From Chryseobacterium sp. BLS98 (GTDB taxonomy: Bacteria; Bacteroidota; Bacteroidia; Flavobacteriales; Weeksellaceae): DNA of 64,000 bases. The position numbers were made by a program, and so were the translations under genes. The stretch spans positions 496,001 through 560,000 of the forward strand of contig NZ_LFNF01000002.1 in the NCBI RefSeq assembly GCF_001045445.1, written 5' to 3'. This document shows positions 27,464 through 35,567 of the stretch, piece after piece. The first letter of the stretch is position 1. Each line of letters starts with the position of its first letter. The notes beneath the pieces are model-generated. The model was not told where the DNA came from, did not search any database, and saw only the letters and a list, made by a program, of their open reading frames with translations.

Positions 27464-28126
27464 ATGCATACTATAAATCCGGAAACCCTGAAATTTTTAC
27501 AAAATCTTACCATCAACAACAACCGTGACTGGTTTAATGAAAACAAAGCCGCTTATACAGAAGCACAGGAAAATGTTATTGCCTTCCTTGATGGCTTGAT
27601 TAAAGAAATGTCGGGTTTTGATGAGGAACTGGGGAAAATTGACGGCAAAAAATCATTGTTCAGAATCTACAGAGATACAAGGTTTTCAAAAGACAAATCA
27701 CCTTATAAAACTAACTTCGGAGCTTCCCTCGGAATGGGCAAAGGTAGCCAGAAAGGCGGCTATTACCTTCATCTGGAACCGGGTAAATCTTTCCTGGCGG
27801 GTGGTATTTATATGCCGGAATCTTCCGTCCTGAAAGAAGTAAGAAAGGAAATTTCTTTATACGGTGAGGATTTTCTTAAAATCATCAATCAGAAAGATTT
27901 TAAAAAGCATTTTCCAGAACTTGATCAGGATGATAAACTGAAAAAAATTCCCCAGGGATTTGAAAAGGAAAATCCAATGAGTGAATATCTGAAACTAAAG
28001 AATTTTATTGTGGTATATTCCCTGAAAGATGAAGAAATCACGGACAAAAATGCCATAAAAAACCTAACGAAAATCTTTAAGCTGATAAAGCCATTCAATG
28101 ATTTCCTGAATGCCCCTTTTCAATAA
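27464..28126 (+). CDS. DUF2461 family protein
   Basis: A 220-residue soluble protein. FLQNLTINNNRDWFNENKA (near residue 8), RIYRDTRFSKDKSPYKTNFG and GGYYLHLEPGKSFLAGGIYMP are typical for DUF2461, whose role is unknown. It stands alone. A long hairpin with a T-rich tail follows. Confidence 0.88.
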   Translation: MHTINPETLKFLQNLTINNNRDWFNENKAAYTEAQENVIAFLDGLIKEMSGFDEELGKIDGKKSLFRIYRDTRFSKDKSPYKTNFGASLGMGKGSQKGGYYLHLEPGKSFLAGGIYMPESSVLKEVRKEISLYGEDFLKIINQKDFKKHFPELDQDDKLKKIPQGFEKENPMSEYLKLKNFIVVYSLKDEEITDKNAIKNLTKIFKLIKPFNDFLNAPFQ

Positions 28127-28202
28127 AAACCTTCTACATTTTGAATTAGAAAGATTATGAAAAGTTCTCCTAAGCTGACTTTTTAACTTAAAACTCAAAA
28201 AG

Positions 28203-28257
28203 AATCTGATTAATCTGCGAGCGAAAAAAACTCTCACAGATTAAGCAGATTTTTATT
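28203..28257 (+). terminator. Hairpin repeat/terminator after DUF2461
   Basis: A 19-bp stem with two mismatches (28203-28221 with 28233-28251) followed by TTTTATTTT. AATCTGCTTAATCTGTGAG-type units recur between genes in flavobacteria (from memory), so it may be both a dispersed repeat and a terminator. Confidence 0.7.
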
Positions 28258-28276
28258 TTCTTTATTACTTATTATT

Positions 28277-29335
28277 TTAAAACTTCATTACATCCTTCAC
28301 TACTCCATTTTTCTGGGTGTGCTGCAGTAATTCGGTTTCGACGAATGTTTTGATTTTATCTTCAGAACCATTGTTTGGGAACAGAAGATGAACATTGGCT
28401 CCGGCGTCCAGCGTGAAAAACAACGGCTGGCCTGTTTCTTTTCTAAAATCCCAGATTTTATTGATTACCTCCAGCGTTCCGGTTTTCATCAGAATAAAGG
28501 CAGGATCACTCATCATCATCATGGCATGAAGAGTAAGTGCCTCATGTTCAACCAATCTTATAAATTCTTCCAGGTTGCCACTTTTAAGAATTTGTTTCAT
28601 GGGAACAAAGTTTTCTCTTGCTTCCTGAAATCTTCTTTCCGCATAAGGATTCGTATTCATCAGGCCGTGTCCTACGGTTGAGGATACGCTTTTCTGACCT
28701 TCATGAATCAATAAAACCCAGTCATTAAAGTTTCTAAATATTTCATGAATTTCATCATCGGGATATTTCACCGCAAACAGATCTGAGCTTCCTTCTACCT
28801 CATCCGTTACCCCCCAGACTACAAGCCCGTTATACAAGCTTCTGCAGGCACTTCCGCTACCTAATCTTGCCAGAAATGAAGCTTTTTGTAATGATTCTTC
28901 CTCAGATGATTTTCCTGAAAAGATTTCGTCCAGCTTCATCAGACATTTTGCAATGGCACCAAACCCGGAAGCGGAACTTGCAATCCCTGAGCTGTGCGGG
29001 AAAGTATTTTCTGTTCTGATGATATATTTTCCTTTCAGTATCCAAGGGAGGTACTGCTCGATACTTTTAAAGTATTTTTCTATTTTTTCAGCAAATTTCG
29101 TTTCTTCATTGCCCGCCAGAAAAGTTTGTACAGTGAAAGCTTCATTGGCAAAAAACTCTATAGAAGTGTTGGTTTTGCAATGGTTTAAAGTAAAACTTAT
29201 ACTTGGATTTGCAGGGATTTGATCAGCATATTTACCCCAATATTTAATGAGGGCGATATTGGAAGGACAGCTGTCTGAAACCGTCTGATTATTGATAGTG
29301 AAATTTTGTTTTCCTAGAAATTCTTGTGTTGTCAT
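28277..29335 (-). CDS. mvaD: Diphosphomevalonate decarboxylase MvaD
   Basis: A 352-residue GHMP kinase-fold enzyme that converts mevalonate diphosphate to isopentenyl diphosphate with ATP. CPSNIALIKYWGK near residue 23, the phosphate loop TENTFPHSSGIASSASGF near residue 105 and FTLDAGANVHLLFP near residue 310 are diagnostic. Mevalonate-pathway use is normal for flavobacteria. Other pathway genes are not in the window, though a polyprenyl synthase lies at 22.3 kb. Confidence 0.95.
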   Translation of the reverse strand: MTTQEFLGKQNFTINNQTVSDSCPSNIALIKYWGKYADQIPANPSISFTLNHCKTNTSIEFFANEAFTVQTFLAGNEETKFAEKIEKYFKSIEQYLPWILKGKYIIRTENTFPHSSGIASSASGFGAIAKCLMKLDEIFSGKSSEEESLQKASFLARLGSGSACRSLYNGLVVWGVTDEVEGSSDLFAVKYPDDEIHEIFRNFNDWVLLIHEGQKSVSSTVGHGLMNTNPYAERRFQEARENFVPMKQILKSGNLEEFIRLVEHEALTLHAMMMMSDPAFILMKTGTLEVINKIWDFRKETGQPLFFTLDAGANVHLLFPNNGSEDKIKTFVETELLQHTQKNGVVKDVMKF

Positions 29336-29389
29336 AATCTGATTTAAAATAAAAAACGGCGCATCTGTTGTAATGGATTCAAGCTGTGT

Positions 29390-31159
29390 TTAATACATGC
29401 TCTCAATAATATCCGCATATTTTTTAAGGACCACATTTCTCTTGACCTTCAGTGTAGGAGTTATTTCTCCGGTATTGATATCAAACTCTGCAGGCATTAA
29501 GGTGAACTTTTTTACTTTCTCATAATCTGCGAGATGAACCTGTAACTCATTAATTTTTTCCTTATACAAAGCAATAATTTTCTCGTTTTTTACGGCTTCT
29601 TCCCAATTGGTAAAAGGAATATTGTTTTTTTTGATAAAATCCTGCAGAAACTCAAAATTGGGAACGATAAGCGCTGAAACAAACTGCCTTCCCTCTGCCA
29701 CAAGCATAATCTGCTGGATAAAGTTATTATTGGTAAGAAGGTTCTCGATCTGCTGCGGTGCTATATACTTACCGTTGGAGGTTTTCATTAAATCTTTGAT
29801 CCTGTCTGTGATAATCAGGTTTCCTCTATCATCAAACTTTCCGGCATCCCCGGTTTTGAACCATCCATCTTCCGTAAAAACTTTCTGTGTTTCTTCAGGC
29901 TTATTGTAATATCCTTTCATGATACCGTTTCCTTTCGCCTGGATCTCATCGCCTTCGCCGATACGGATTTCTACACCAGGTAATGGTTTTCCGCTGGTTC
30001 CATGCTCAAAATGGGTCAACGGGAAAAGGGTCAGTGTAGCGGTTGTTTCAGTCAGTCCGTACCCTACCGTGATGTGAATTCCCACTGAATCAAAGAATTT
30101 GGTGACTTCCGGCGAAAGCGACGCTCCCCCACAAGGTAAGAACCAAAGTCTGCCGCCCATCCTTTCTTTAATTTTACTGAAAACCAGCCTATCTGCAACG
30201 GATTCCTTCAGTTTCAATCCAAAAGGAACCGGTTTTTCATTTCTTCTAAGCTCTGCAGTCTGCCAACCTGTTGCCAGCGCCCACTTAAAAATCTTTTTCT
30301 TAAGCGAAGAGCCTTCTTCCGCTTTTTCCAAAACTCCGGCATATACTTTCTGGAAAAACCTCGGCACAGCACACATTGTAGTAGGCTTTACTTCTTCCAG
30401 GGCTTTGGCGATATTTTTCGGATCTTCCAGGAAATACACTCTTGCACCGCCATACAGGCAAAGCAGGCTCCAGCTTCTTTCAAAGACATGGCTTAATGGA
30501 AGGAAGGCCAGCGACAGTTCTTCTTCAAAATTTTTAAATTTAAAAAATTCAAAATGGGAATCGAAAGCCTTGATAAAATTTCCGTGGGTAAGCATAACGC
30601 CTTTAGGAGTTCCCGTTGTTCCGGACGTATAGATCAGAGTGGCCGTATCGTCATATTCTTTTTTACAGATTTCCAGCTTGGGAGATGATTTTGCAATGAA
30701 ATCCTCGAGATAAAAACTGTTGAATTCTTTTTTGATCCAAACCGATTTTTTAGAGACAATAATGGTCTCCAAACTGTTTTCTTCTTTCTGTAAAATCTCC
30801 AGACAGGCATCATACTGTTCCTGGCTACCGACAAGCACAGCTTTTGCTGAAGAATCCCTGATAATATATTCTGCCTGCTCTGCATTATTAGTAGAATATA
30901 CAGGTACAGTAACGGCACCGATTGCCATTGAAGCAAGGTCAACAGTCATCCACTCAGAAGAATTATCTGAGTAAATAGCTACTTTATCATTTTCCTGAAT
31001 TCCTGCATTTTTCAGTGCATTTGCTGTTTTAAAAACGATTTCGCTGAATTTTTTCCAGCTCAGCTCTTTCCAGGCTTCATCTTTCTTTTTAAAGCCTATC
31101 GCTGATTTTACCGGATGCTTTTCTACATTTTTAAGGATAATTGCTGCTGCAAGATTCAT
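29390..31159 (-). CDS. AMP-dependent long-chain fatty acid-CoA ligase
   Basis: A 589-residue adenylate-forming ligase. The ATP motif YTSGTTGTPKGVM near residue 180, GYGLTETTATL near residue 363, and the hinge region GWFKTGDAGKFDDRGNLIITDRIKDLMKTSNGK are intact. It activates long-chain fatty acids for lipid synthesis or beta-oxidation. Its ATG overlaps the epimerase stop (ATGA, 31156-31159), so the two are translationally coupled. Confidence 0.93.
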   Translation of the reverse strand: MNLAAAIILKNVEKHPVKSAIGFKKKDEAWKELSWKKFSEIVFKTANALKNAGIQENDKVAIYSDNSSEWMTVDLASMAIGAVTVPVYSTNNAEQAEYIIRDSSAKAVLVGSQEQYDACLEILQKEENSLETIIVSKKSVWIKKEFNSFYLEDFIAKSSPKLEICKKEYDDTATLIYTSGTTGTPKGVMLTHGNFIKAFDSHFEFFKFKNFEEELSLAFLPLSHVFERSWSLLCLYGGARVYFLEDPKNIAKALEEVKPTTMCAVPRFFQKVYAGVLEKAEEGSSLKKKIFKWALATGWQTAELRRNEKPVPFGLKLKESVADRLVFSKIKERMGGRLWFLPCGGASLSPEVTKFFDSVGIHITVGYGLTETTATLTLFPLTHFEHGTSGKPLPGVEIRIGEGDEIQAKGNGIMKGYYNKPEETQKVFTEDGWFKTGDAGKFDDRGNLIITDRIKDLMKTSNGKYIAPQQIENLLTNNNFIQQIMLVAEGRQFVSALIVPNFEFLQDFIKKNNIPFTNWEEAVKNEKIIALYKEKINELQVHLADYEKVKKFTLMPAEFDINTGEITPTLKVKRNVVLKKYADIIESMY

Positions 31160-32169
31160 GAATTCAGCTTTTTGTCGTTAATATAATTTTTAAGATGAAA
31201 ATCAACACTTTCCTTTACGGGAATAAACTGATAATCAAGCTCTTTTTTTATTTTCTGATTGGAAATGGTATTGAGTGATGAGATGGCTTCAATATTTGAT
31301 TTTGTAATGATTTTCAGCTTAGGAATCAACCAGCCGAAAAGAATATTGGCCAACCGTCCCAGATTCAGCTGAAATCTTGTAAGGATTTTTGCATCTTTTA
31401 ATCCAAGCTGAGACCTGATCTGTTTTCCGAGATCTGCATATTTTTTGTTTTCGGAAACAAGAATAAAACGTTCCCCGAAAGCATTTTTCTCCATCAGCTG
31501 AATAGAAATCCGGGCTGCATCTCTGACGTCTATATAACTGGTTCCACCGGAAAAGGTAAAGCCATTATTTTCAAAAGTGGGAAATATATCGCCACTGCTT
31601 TGCCCCCAGTTTCCGCTTCCTATGATCATTCCGGGATTCACAATGATGGTATTCAACCCTTCAGCAGAGGCCCTCCATACTTCCATTTCAGCAAGGTGTT
31701 TAGAAATGGCATAGGCAGAATGTTCTTCTTTGGGATTAAATTCTGAATACTCGTCTAATTCGCCTTTTTCATTAAAAACATCCAAAACAGCAATGGTACT
31801 TACGTGAAGAAATTTTTTCACTTCCGAACCTTCACAGGCAAACAGCAAATTTTCAGTACCTTTCACATTGGTGTGGTACATTTCTTTTTCGTCATGAGGA
31901 TGGAAACTTACTTTTGCGGCACAGTGATACACCTCATCCACATCTTTTAATGCATCCTGAAGCGCATCAATATCATCAAAATCTACATCTACCCAATCGA
32001 TCTTATTAAAAAGATCATCAGGATTTTCTGTATAAAAGCCGTAAGAATGCCTTACATCGTTTAAATTGCTGCCCGGTCTTTTGGAGGCACGAACGTTTTT
32101 CCCTTTTTTCAGAAGTTCCAAAACAATTACCCTTCCCAGGATTCCGGTTGCACCCGTTACAAAAATCAT
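31156..32169 (-). CDS. NAD(P)-dependent epimerase/dehydratase (extended SDR)
   Basis: A 337-residue extended short-chain dehydrogenase. GATGILGRVI at residues 6-15 is the Rossmann nucleotide loop and YAISKHLAE gives the YxxxK catalytic pair. Substrate unknown; a sugar nucleotide, or lipid alcohol/ketone given the coupling to the acyl-CoA ligase, is possible. First gene of the pair. Confidence 0.88.
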   Translation of the reverse strand: MIFVTGATGILGRVIVLELLKKGKNVRASKRPGSNLNDVRHSYGFYTENPDDLFNKIDWVDVDFDDIDALQDALKDVDEVYHCAAKVSFHPHDEKEMYHTNVKGTENLLFACEGSEVKKFLHVSTIAVLDVFNEKGELDEYSEFNPKEEHSAYAISKHLAEMEVWRASAEGLNTIIVNPGMIIGSGNWGQSSGDIFPTFENNGFTFSGGTSYIDVRDAARISIQLMEKNAFGERFILVSENKKYADLGKQIRSQLGLKDAKILTRFQLNLGRLANILFGWLIPKLKIITKSNIEAISSLNTISNQKIKKELDYQFIPVKESVDFHLKNYINDKKLNS

Positions 32170-32475
32170 TAATTATGTACTTGATTGCTGACTAAAATAT
32201 GACAATATTTTCTATCCGGCAATTCTTCATTTCCCTGTAAAGTTGATAAAAAACTGCCTATGCAAATTTGCGATTTTTAAAGCAGAATTCCACTTTATTT
32301 AACCAATATTATCATTTTAAGGCATTCGGTTTTCCTGTTACTATAATTTTAAGTACAGGGAGTGATATTTTATCACTTTAATTATTATAATTTTAAAGCT
32401 TTGGAGACCATAAGATCACTTAAATCATTTGAATAAGGAGTTCCGTAAAACAACAGATATTTGTCGGATCACATT

Positions 32476-32527
32476 CCCCTCCCCTGGAGGGGTGGCAAAA
32501 ATTCTATGAATTTTTGACGGGGTGGTT
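32476..32527 (+). repeat. Dispersed intergenic repeat, copy B
   Basis: CCCCTCCCCTGG...AAAATTC-TAT-GAATTTTTGACGGGGTGG. Nearly the same as copy A at 1066-1118, with the loop inverted (TAT against ATA). Confidence 0.8.
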
Positions 32528-32560
32528 AAGCATAACACATCACTATTAGACACAAAAAAA

Positions 32561-32590
32561 GCACAAAAGATTGACATTTATCTTTTGTGC
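32561..32590 (-). terminator. Terminator of the graspetide operon
   Basis: 11-bp perfect stem GCACAAAAGAT/ATCTTTTGTGC with an 8-base loop. On the minus strand it is followed by seven T, about 25 bases after the last ligase stop. Confidence 0.88.
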
Positions 32591-32615
32591 CTTTATATTA
32601 AATTACATTGCTTTT

Positions 32616-33620
32616 TCAAGCCATAACCATATTATTTCTTCTCGGAGCCTTATCACAAAGAACGTCTGCAATGCTCTTGGAAATCTGATTCCCTTCCGTC
32701 AGATTATCCAGCCAGAAAAATTCACCTGCCGCATTGATCTCAATGAAATAATATTCATCTTCCGGGGAAACAATGATGTCTATGGCACCATAATCCACAT
32801 TGTATACATCTAAAAGTTCAAGAAGCTTGGTTTCAATATCAGAAGGAAGCTCTGTTCTTATCCATTTTGTAAGCAGGTTTACACCGTCCTTTCTCCAATC
32901 GACTTTTGCATCTTCAGACTGCTGGGAATCTATTTCAAAAGCATAAACGTCCTGCCCTACAATGGTAACGCGAAGCTCTTTTTTCTTCTCAATTTTTTTC
33001 TGGAACTGCATCGGGCAATATACCAACGAATCCAATTCCTCAAGTTTGTCTTCGTTAACAACATTGGTAAAGACTACGCTTTCCACTCCGTCTTCGTAAA
33101 TAGCAAAACCAGTCTGCATTTTAGCGATCACATTCTGATGTTTAAGGATGAACTGCCTTGCTTCTTCCGGGTTGTTCGTCAGGCAGGTTTCAGGAATCTT
33201 AAGTCCTAATTTAACTGCAATTTTAAGCTGCTCTTCTTTACTGTCCAGTCTTCTGTAAATGCCCGGTTTCCCTAGTGCATAAGCATCCACAGACTCTATA
33301 AATCCGAAAAGCGTATTTCGGATCTCACCCATAGCAGCGCCATAGAATTTTTTATCCATTTCCTCTTTTACCCCGCTTCCGATATTATAGGCTCTCCTGT
33401 ACCAAACAGCAGCAATATCATCCAGACGGTACTTTGCTCCTTTTGTTTCAAGAACACTGATCCATTCTCCATCCTGATATACCGTTGAAAGTTTATTTTG
33501 TATAGGATACAGATCCACATCGAAACGGATGACCTCGCAGCCATTTTTTTCTATATATTCCGTTACTTTTTCAATTGAAAAGTTATCTGCTGTATGCGTA
33601 ATGATTAATATTTTATTCAT
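32616..33620 (-). CDS. cdnC: Graspetide ATP-grasp ligase, MdnC/MvdD-like (ester-forming)
   Basis: A 334-residue ATP-grasp peptide ligase. Compared from memory with microviridin MdnC, it shares AVWYRR near residue 91, QKKIEKKKELRVTIVG, the WRKDGVNLL stretch, DYGAIDIIV and the closing FIEINAAGEFFWLD metal site. MdnC/CdnC enzymes join Thr/Ser hydroxyls to Asp/Glu side chains as omega-esters on the precursor core, guided by a PFFxxFL leader helix. All three precursors lie upstream in the same operon. The start overlaps the CdnB-like stop by four bases (ATGA). Gene name is by analogy. Confidence 0.9.
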   Translation of the reverse strand: MNKILIITHTADNFSIEKVTEYIEKNGCEVIRFDVDLYPIQNKLSTVYQDGEWISVLETKGAKYRLDDIAAVWYRRAYNIGSGVKEEMDKKFYGAAMGEIRNTLFGFIESVDAYALGKPGIYRRLDSKEEQLKIAVKLGLKIPETCLTNNPEEARQFILKHQNVIAKMQTGFAIYEDGVESVVFTNVVNEDKLEELDSLVYCPMQFQKKIEKKKELRVTIVGQDVYAFEIDSQQSEDAKVDWRKDGVNLLTKWIRTELPSDIETKLLELLDVYNVDYGAIDIIVSPEDEYYFIEINAAGEFFWLDNLTEGNQISKSIADVLCDKAPRRNNMVMA

Positions 33621-34570
33621 GGATTGTTAATTCTTTTTATAAGGTTATCGGCGATTCTTTCTGCAATGGGAAAGCCCAACTCTTTCTGAAGCATTCCCCA
33701 TTCTCCCTGCGGATTTACTTCAAGGAAATAATATTCCCCGTCTTTTCCCCTGATCATATCTATTGCTCCGATATAAAGTCCCATTTCCTGCATCATGGAA
33801 GCAAGGCCCGCTTTGATATTTTCCGGCAGTTCATAAGCAGACCAGATATAGTTTCCCTGTGCCACCCTCCAGTCTGCATTGTCACTGTTATTGATCTTTC
33901 CGGTGAAAAAGTCTCCGGCTATGTAAACAATCCTCAATTCATATTCTTTATCGATATACGGCTGAAAGATCATCGGGCAATACATAATATCTGCAATATG
34001 CTGCAGGGTATCTTCTTCAATGATCATTGTTGAGATAAGATTCTCCCCATTCATGGTTTTTGCAGTCAGGCTGTGCAGTTTTGCCACTGCTTTTCCGTTA
34101 CAGAATTCATGAAAGAAGGCAGTAATCTTTTCTTCATCATTGGAGAAAATGGTTTTGGGAACGGTTAGATGATTTTCTTTGGCCGTTTTCAGCTGAAGCA
34201 TTTTATTTCCATCAATTTTCCTTTCATTTTCATAAGGATTGATCCATGGAATATTTTCTAAAACAGTAATAAGGTTATAACGAAGGTTGGCGTATCCGCT
34301 CAGGAATATTTTTCTGTACTCTTCATCCAGTTCTTCGGGAACAGGTATGCCCCAGGCTTTCCTGTGCCACACTCCTTTAATATCTTTGGAATGAACGGTA
34401 TTTCCGGATTCATCGGTCAGTTCAAATGAATCTTCATTCACACTGATCTTCTGGAGATGATTCATATGGTCGGAATTCAGCCTGAAATACGGAATATTTT
34501 TAGAGTTGAGATATGCAAAAAACAGATCAATATTATAAAAATCCTGTGAATGGGTAATGCAGAGAATCAT
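33617..34570 (-). CDS. cdnB: Graspetide ATP-grasp ligase, MdnB/MvdC-like (amide-forming)
   Basis: A 317-residue ATP-grasp ligase paralogous to the next gene. GVWHRKAWGI near residue 85, PMIFQPYIDKEYELRIVYIAG and the closing YYFLEVNPQGEWGML place it with MdnB/MvdC, which forms the Lys-to-Glu/Asp omega-amide. The precursor cores end in TxKYPSD, with a Lys and an acidic residue at the right distance, as the amide ligase needs. It follows a strong internal terminator after the precursor genes. The enzyme-to-bond pairing is inferred from homology. Confidence 0.87.
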   Translation of the reverse strand: MILCITHSQDFYNIDLFFAYLNSKNIPYFRLNSDHMNHLQKISVNEDSFELTDESGNTVHSKDIKGVWHRKAWGIPVPEELDEEYRKIFLSGYANLRYNLITVLENIPWINPYENERKIDGNKMLQLKTAKENHLTVPKTIFSNDEEKITAFFHEFCNGKAVAKLHSLTAKTMNGENLISTMIIEEDTLQHIADIMYCPMIFQPYIDKEYELRIVYIAGDFFTGKINNSDNADWRVAQGNYIWSAYELPENIKAGLASMMQEMGLYIGAIDMIRGKDGEYYFLEVNPQGEWGMLQKELGFPIAERIADNLIKRINNP

Positions 34571-34585
34571 TTGCCGGTTTTTATT

Positions 34586-34614
34586 AAAAAAGGAAACTTA
34601 GTGTAAGTTTCCTT
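34586..34614 (-). terminator. Internal terminator between precursor and ligase genes
   Basis: 11-bp perfect stem AAGGAAACTTA/TAAGTTTCCTT (34590-34600 with 34604-34614) and a triloop, followed on the minus strand by a run of six T. It lies in the 79-base gap between the last precursor and cdnB, so most transcripts should stop here and give excess precursor over ligase. Confidence 0.85.
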
Positions 34615-34649
34615 GGGAATGATTGTATTAATACGATTAATATTTCGTT

Positions 34650-34883
34650 TTAGTCCAGTGGAACTGTTGGAGCATCATCATCTCCGTCAGACGGATATTT
34701 CAGCGTGTGCATCATATCATCTTTAGGGGACGTTACTACATCGATAGACGGCTTAGTGATTGAGTCTTTTAAAGTGTCGGTAATAATCCCTGTGTCTCCT
34801 CCTTTAATCGTTTCAGGATCTTTAAGCTGCTTTTCCAGGAATGACGCAAAGAACGGCTTCTTTTTTGAATTTTTGTCTTTCAT
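34650..34883 (-). CDS. cdnA: Graspetide precursor peptide 3 (last in operon)
   Basis: A 77-residue precursor. Leader KKKPFFASFLEKQ (residues 7-19), a GG pair at 28-29, then the core region. Thr35-Asp40, Thr43-Asp48 and Thr51-Asp56 are each spaced five apart, the layout of monocyclic Thr-to-Asp esters. It ends in a microviridin-like core T60-L-K62-Y-P-S65-D66 followed by Asp68-70. The tail APTVPLD extends past the core, longer than in its siblings. Ring closure is inferred. Confidence 0.88.
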   Translation of the reverse strand: MKDKNSKKKPFFASFLEKQLKDPETIKGGDTGIITDTLKDSITKPSIDVVTSPKDDMMHTLKYPSDGDDDAPTVPLD

Positions 34884-34934
34884 AATAATTTAGTTTTGGT
34901 TGAAAGTATACTTGTAATTGTATTCTGTAGAAAT

Positions 34935-35171
34935 TTAGACCACATCATCATCACCGTCTGAAGGATACTTCATAGTTACCAGAAGGTCCTTGCTTGGATG
35001 GGTGACATGATCAAAAATCTGTGCTGTAACGTTATCAATAGAAGGTGCAGTAACGATGTCGTTATCTGTGTTTGAAATAATGCCGCCACCCTGAACGGTT
35101 TCCGGATCTTTAATCTGCTTTTCCAGAAATGAGGCAAAGAACGGCTTCTTTTTTGAATTTTCGTCTTTCAT
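34935..35171 (-). CDS. cdnA: Graspetide precursor peptide 2
   Basis: A 78-residue precursor. Leader PFFASFLEKQ at residues 10-19, GGG at 28-30. Donor-acceptor pairs five apart: Ser33-Asp38, Thr41-Asp46, Thr49-Asp54, Thr57-Asp62, then Thr66, Lys68, Ser71, Asp72 and Asp74-76 in the terminal core. The near-constant 8-residue step means rings would sit like beads on a string. Duplicate of its neighbours, from which it differs mainly in the ring residues. Confidence 0.9.
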   Translation of the reverse strand: MKDENSKKKPFFASFLEKQIKDPETVQGGGIISNTDNDIVTAPSIDNVTAQIFDHVTHPSKDLLVTMKYPSDGDDDVV

Positions 35172-35204
35172 AATCTTTGAGTTGGTTATTGTTTTTATTC
35201 CGGT

Positions 35205-35450
35205 TTAAAGAATGTCTAATTCCCCAGACTCATCGCTGTCAGACGGGTACTTCATAGTTACAGCCTGGTCCTTTAACGGAGTTGTTGCATTGTCGAGAAA
35301 CGGTGATGTTGTAACATTATCCCTTTCAGGTATAGTAATAACATCTGTAGTAGATGTAGTAATGCCCCCACCCTGGATTTTTTCAGGATCGCTGATTTGT
35401 TTTTCTAAAAATGAAGCGAAGAAGGGTTTCTTTGAATTTTTCTTTTCCAT
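35205..35450 (-). CDS. cdnA: Graspetide precursor peptide 1 (first in operon)
   Basis: An 81-residue precursor and the first gene of the operon. Leader PFFASFLEKQ at residues 9-18, GGG at 27-29. Pairs: Thr31-Asp36, Thr39-Asp44, Thr48-Asp53, Thr56-Asp61, then the terminal core Thr65-Lys67-Ser70-Asp71 with Asp73 and Glu74 as acceptors. Its tail (SGELDIL) differs from the siblings. Candidate -7 element TAGTTTTG lies at 35475-35482. Confidence 0.9.
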   Translation of the reverse strand: MEKKNSKKPFFASFLEKQISDPEKIQGGGITTSTTDVITIPERDNVTTSPFLDNATTPLKDQAVTMKYPSDSDESGELDIL

Positions 35451-35474
35451 AAGTTATTATATTTAGTTTTTAAA

Positions 35475-35482
35475 CAAAACTA
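35475..35482 (-). promoter_or_regulatory. -7 element of the graspetide operon
   Basis: Minus-strand TAGTTTTG fits TAnnTTTG, 24 bases before the first precursor ATG. A TTG lies upstream at a short 15-base spacing. Confidence 0.5.
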
Positions 35483-35567
35483 AAGTACAAAAAATTTCAA
35501 CATATGGGGAAATAATATTTTTATTTTAAGAAAAATTTAACTAAACCAATCAAAAGACAGAAATAAA

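Larger units (their letters stand above)
32170..32615. other. Intergenic region with repeat and terminator
   Basis: 446 bases. It contains copy B of the dispersed repeat (32476-32527) and the graspetide operon terminator (32561-32590). The rest is AT-rich with no recognised gene. Confidence 0.7.
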
